The notes beneath the pieces are model-generated. The model did not search any database. It worked only from the letters and a program-made list of their open reading frames with translations, and was not told the origin of the DNA. A program made the translations under genes and the position numbers. From assembly GCA_022316685.1 (NCBI GenBank), contig JAKJHU010000082.1, forward strand, positions 1,550,001-1,614,000: DNA of 64,000 nt, in the 5' to 3' direction. Below are positions 63,230 to 64,000 of this stretch, one piece after another. The stretch comes from Progne subis subis. Its lineage: Eukaryota > Chordata > Aves > Passeriformes > Hirundinidae. Position 1 is the first letter of the stretch; each line of letters starts with the position of its first letter.

Positions 63230-63720
63230 CCCACCCACCGGCAGAGGGAAGGGCCTGGCTGTCCCCGGAGCGTGCTGGGGCTGTCCCCGAGCTCGGGGGC
63301 TCTTTGGGGTATCCCCGGTCCGGCAGCCTCGGCCAGGCGTGCGGAGCCAGGGCGGCGAGCTCCATCTATTGTCCAAGCGGCGGAGGGGCCGGCTGGGATA
63401 AACCCTCCGTGCCAAGGAAATGCGCTTTTCCTTGCCTGGATGACTCAGAAACGCTCTCCTAATAAAGAATTCCTGTACTCTGTAAGAACGCGGTGCCGCT
63501 GAACGCAAGCAGCCTGCGGGGGCTGCGTGGTGAGCAGCTGCCGGCTCTCCTTCCCTGCCTGCTCATTTTACCGGGCAAGTGGCAGTCTCATTAAGTCCCT
63601 CATTAACAGCTCAGCCAGACAGAGGTGCGCTCTCAGGCGCCAGGTCGGAAAGGTGCGATCCCTGCAGGGAGTGAAAGCTGGGAGCCCTTCTGGCAGGGGA
63701 TGTCACTCGCGGGCGGTGAC
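63230..63720. promoter_or_regulatory. CpG-richer segment near the right edge
   Basis: CpG and GC words increase locally (TCCCCGGAGCGTGCTGGGG, GCTCGGGGGCTC, CCAAGCGGCGGAGGGGCCGG, CGCGGGCGGTGACCCGCACG). An AP-1-type TGACTCA lies at about 63442. It could be a weak CpG island or distal enhancer, or part of a gene beyond the right edge. No exon was recognised. Confidence 0.3.
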
Positions 63721-64000
63721 CCGCACGCCACATCACTGAGCTTATTCTGGGCCCTGCCCAGCTCCTTCCCAGCCTGGAGTGAGCCCAGAGGAGACCAGGT
63801 TGTGCTGAAAACAGCCAGAATGTGCCTCACTTGGCATGGGAGCTGGATGCTGTCATGCAGAACCCCCTCGTTCCCTTGGACAGCCTGGGAGGCCAAAGCA
63901 GCACCCTGAACTCAACAGCGCAGAAATGAGCACCCTGGGAACAGCTATGGCATTAAAAGGAGCTCCGAGCAGGATTTACAGGGCTCTGTTTCCTGGACAA

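Noticed and set aside
45171..64000. Adiponectin (ADIPOQ) as upstream neighbour of ST6GAL1
   Set aside because: No collagen-like Gly-X-Y run or C1q-type exon was seen on either strand; it probably lies beyond the right edge.
1..64000. CRISPR arrays, tRNA, rRNA or prokaryotic operons
   Set aside because: No spaced direct repeats, no tRNA T-arm consensus with a matching cloverleaf, and no dense coding. The window is vertebrate noncoding DNA with a split gene.

Overview
The window looks like vertebrate nuclear DNA, most likely from a bird and plausibly a songbird. The reasons are a split sialyltransferase gene, CR1-type LINE tails, a class III (ERV-L-like) retrovirus of a type common in songbirds, and one GC-rich CpG island in otherwise AT-leaning noncoding sequence. 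There are no bacterial-style operons, no CRISPR array and no recognisable RNA genes. The species assignment is inference.

Layout. The only host gene recognised is ST6GAL1 (beta-galactoside alpha-2,6-sialyltransferase 1) on the minus strand. Its first coding exon lies at 7973-8635 (ATG at 8597). The next exon lies at 4411-4508. Together they encode residues 1-241, with the reading frame kept across the 4509-7972 intron. The remaining exons (rest of the catalytic domain) were not found in 1-4410 and should lie beyond the left edge. Right of 8635 the sequence is probably the long 5' intron of ST6GAL1. It may run up to a CpG island at 44.1-45.2 kb, which is the best candidate for the promoter, but this link is inferred.

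At 9961-16500, inside that intron and in the same orientation as the gene, sits a nearly complete 6.54-kb ERV-L-like provirus. It has two 682-bp LTRs that differ at 12 aligned sites plus four one-base indels. It also has a 5-bp target duplication (ACCAC), a lysine-tRNA-like primer site, gag, protease, RT, RNase H and integrase. It has no env. Stops and frameshifts break both gag and pol, so it is defective but young.

Other notable structure: a 15-copy, 43-bp CpG-rich minisatellite at 26785-27429 with a five-unit higher-order pattern; a clear CR1 tail at 38674-39165, a short CR1 fragment at 7472-7572 and a decayed one at about 47935-48262; a CAG-type triplet tract at 48461-48510; and small CpG-rich patches near 36.6 kb and 63.2-63.7 kb. 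From 45.2 to 64 kb no gene was recognised, and most open frames there are chance frames. The adiponectin gene, which precedes ST6GAL1 in mammals, was looked for and not seen.
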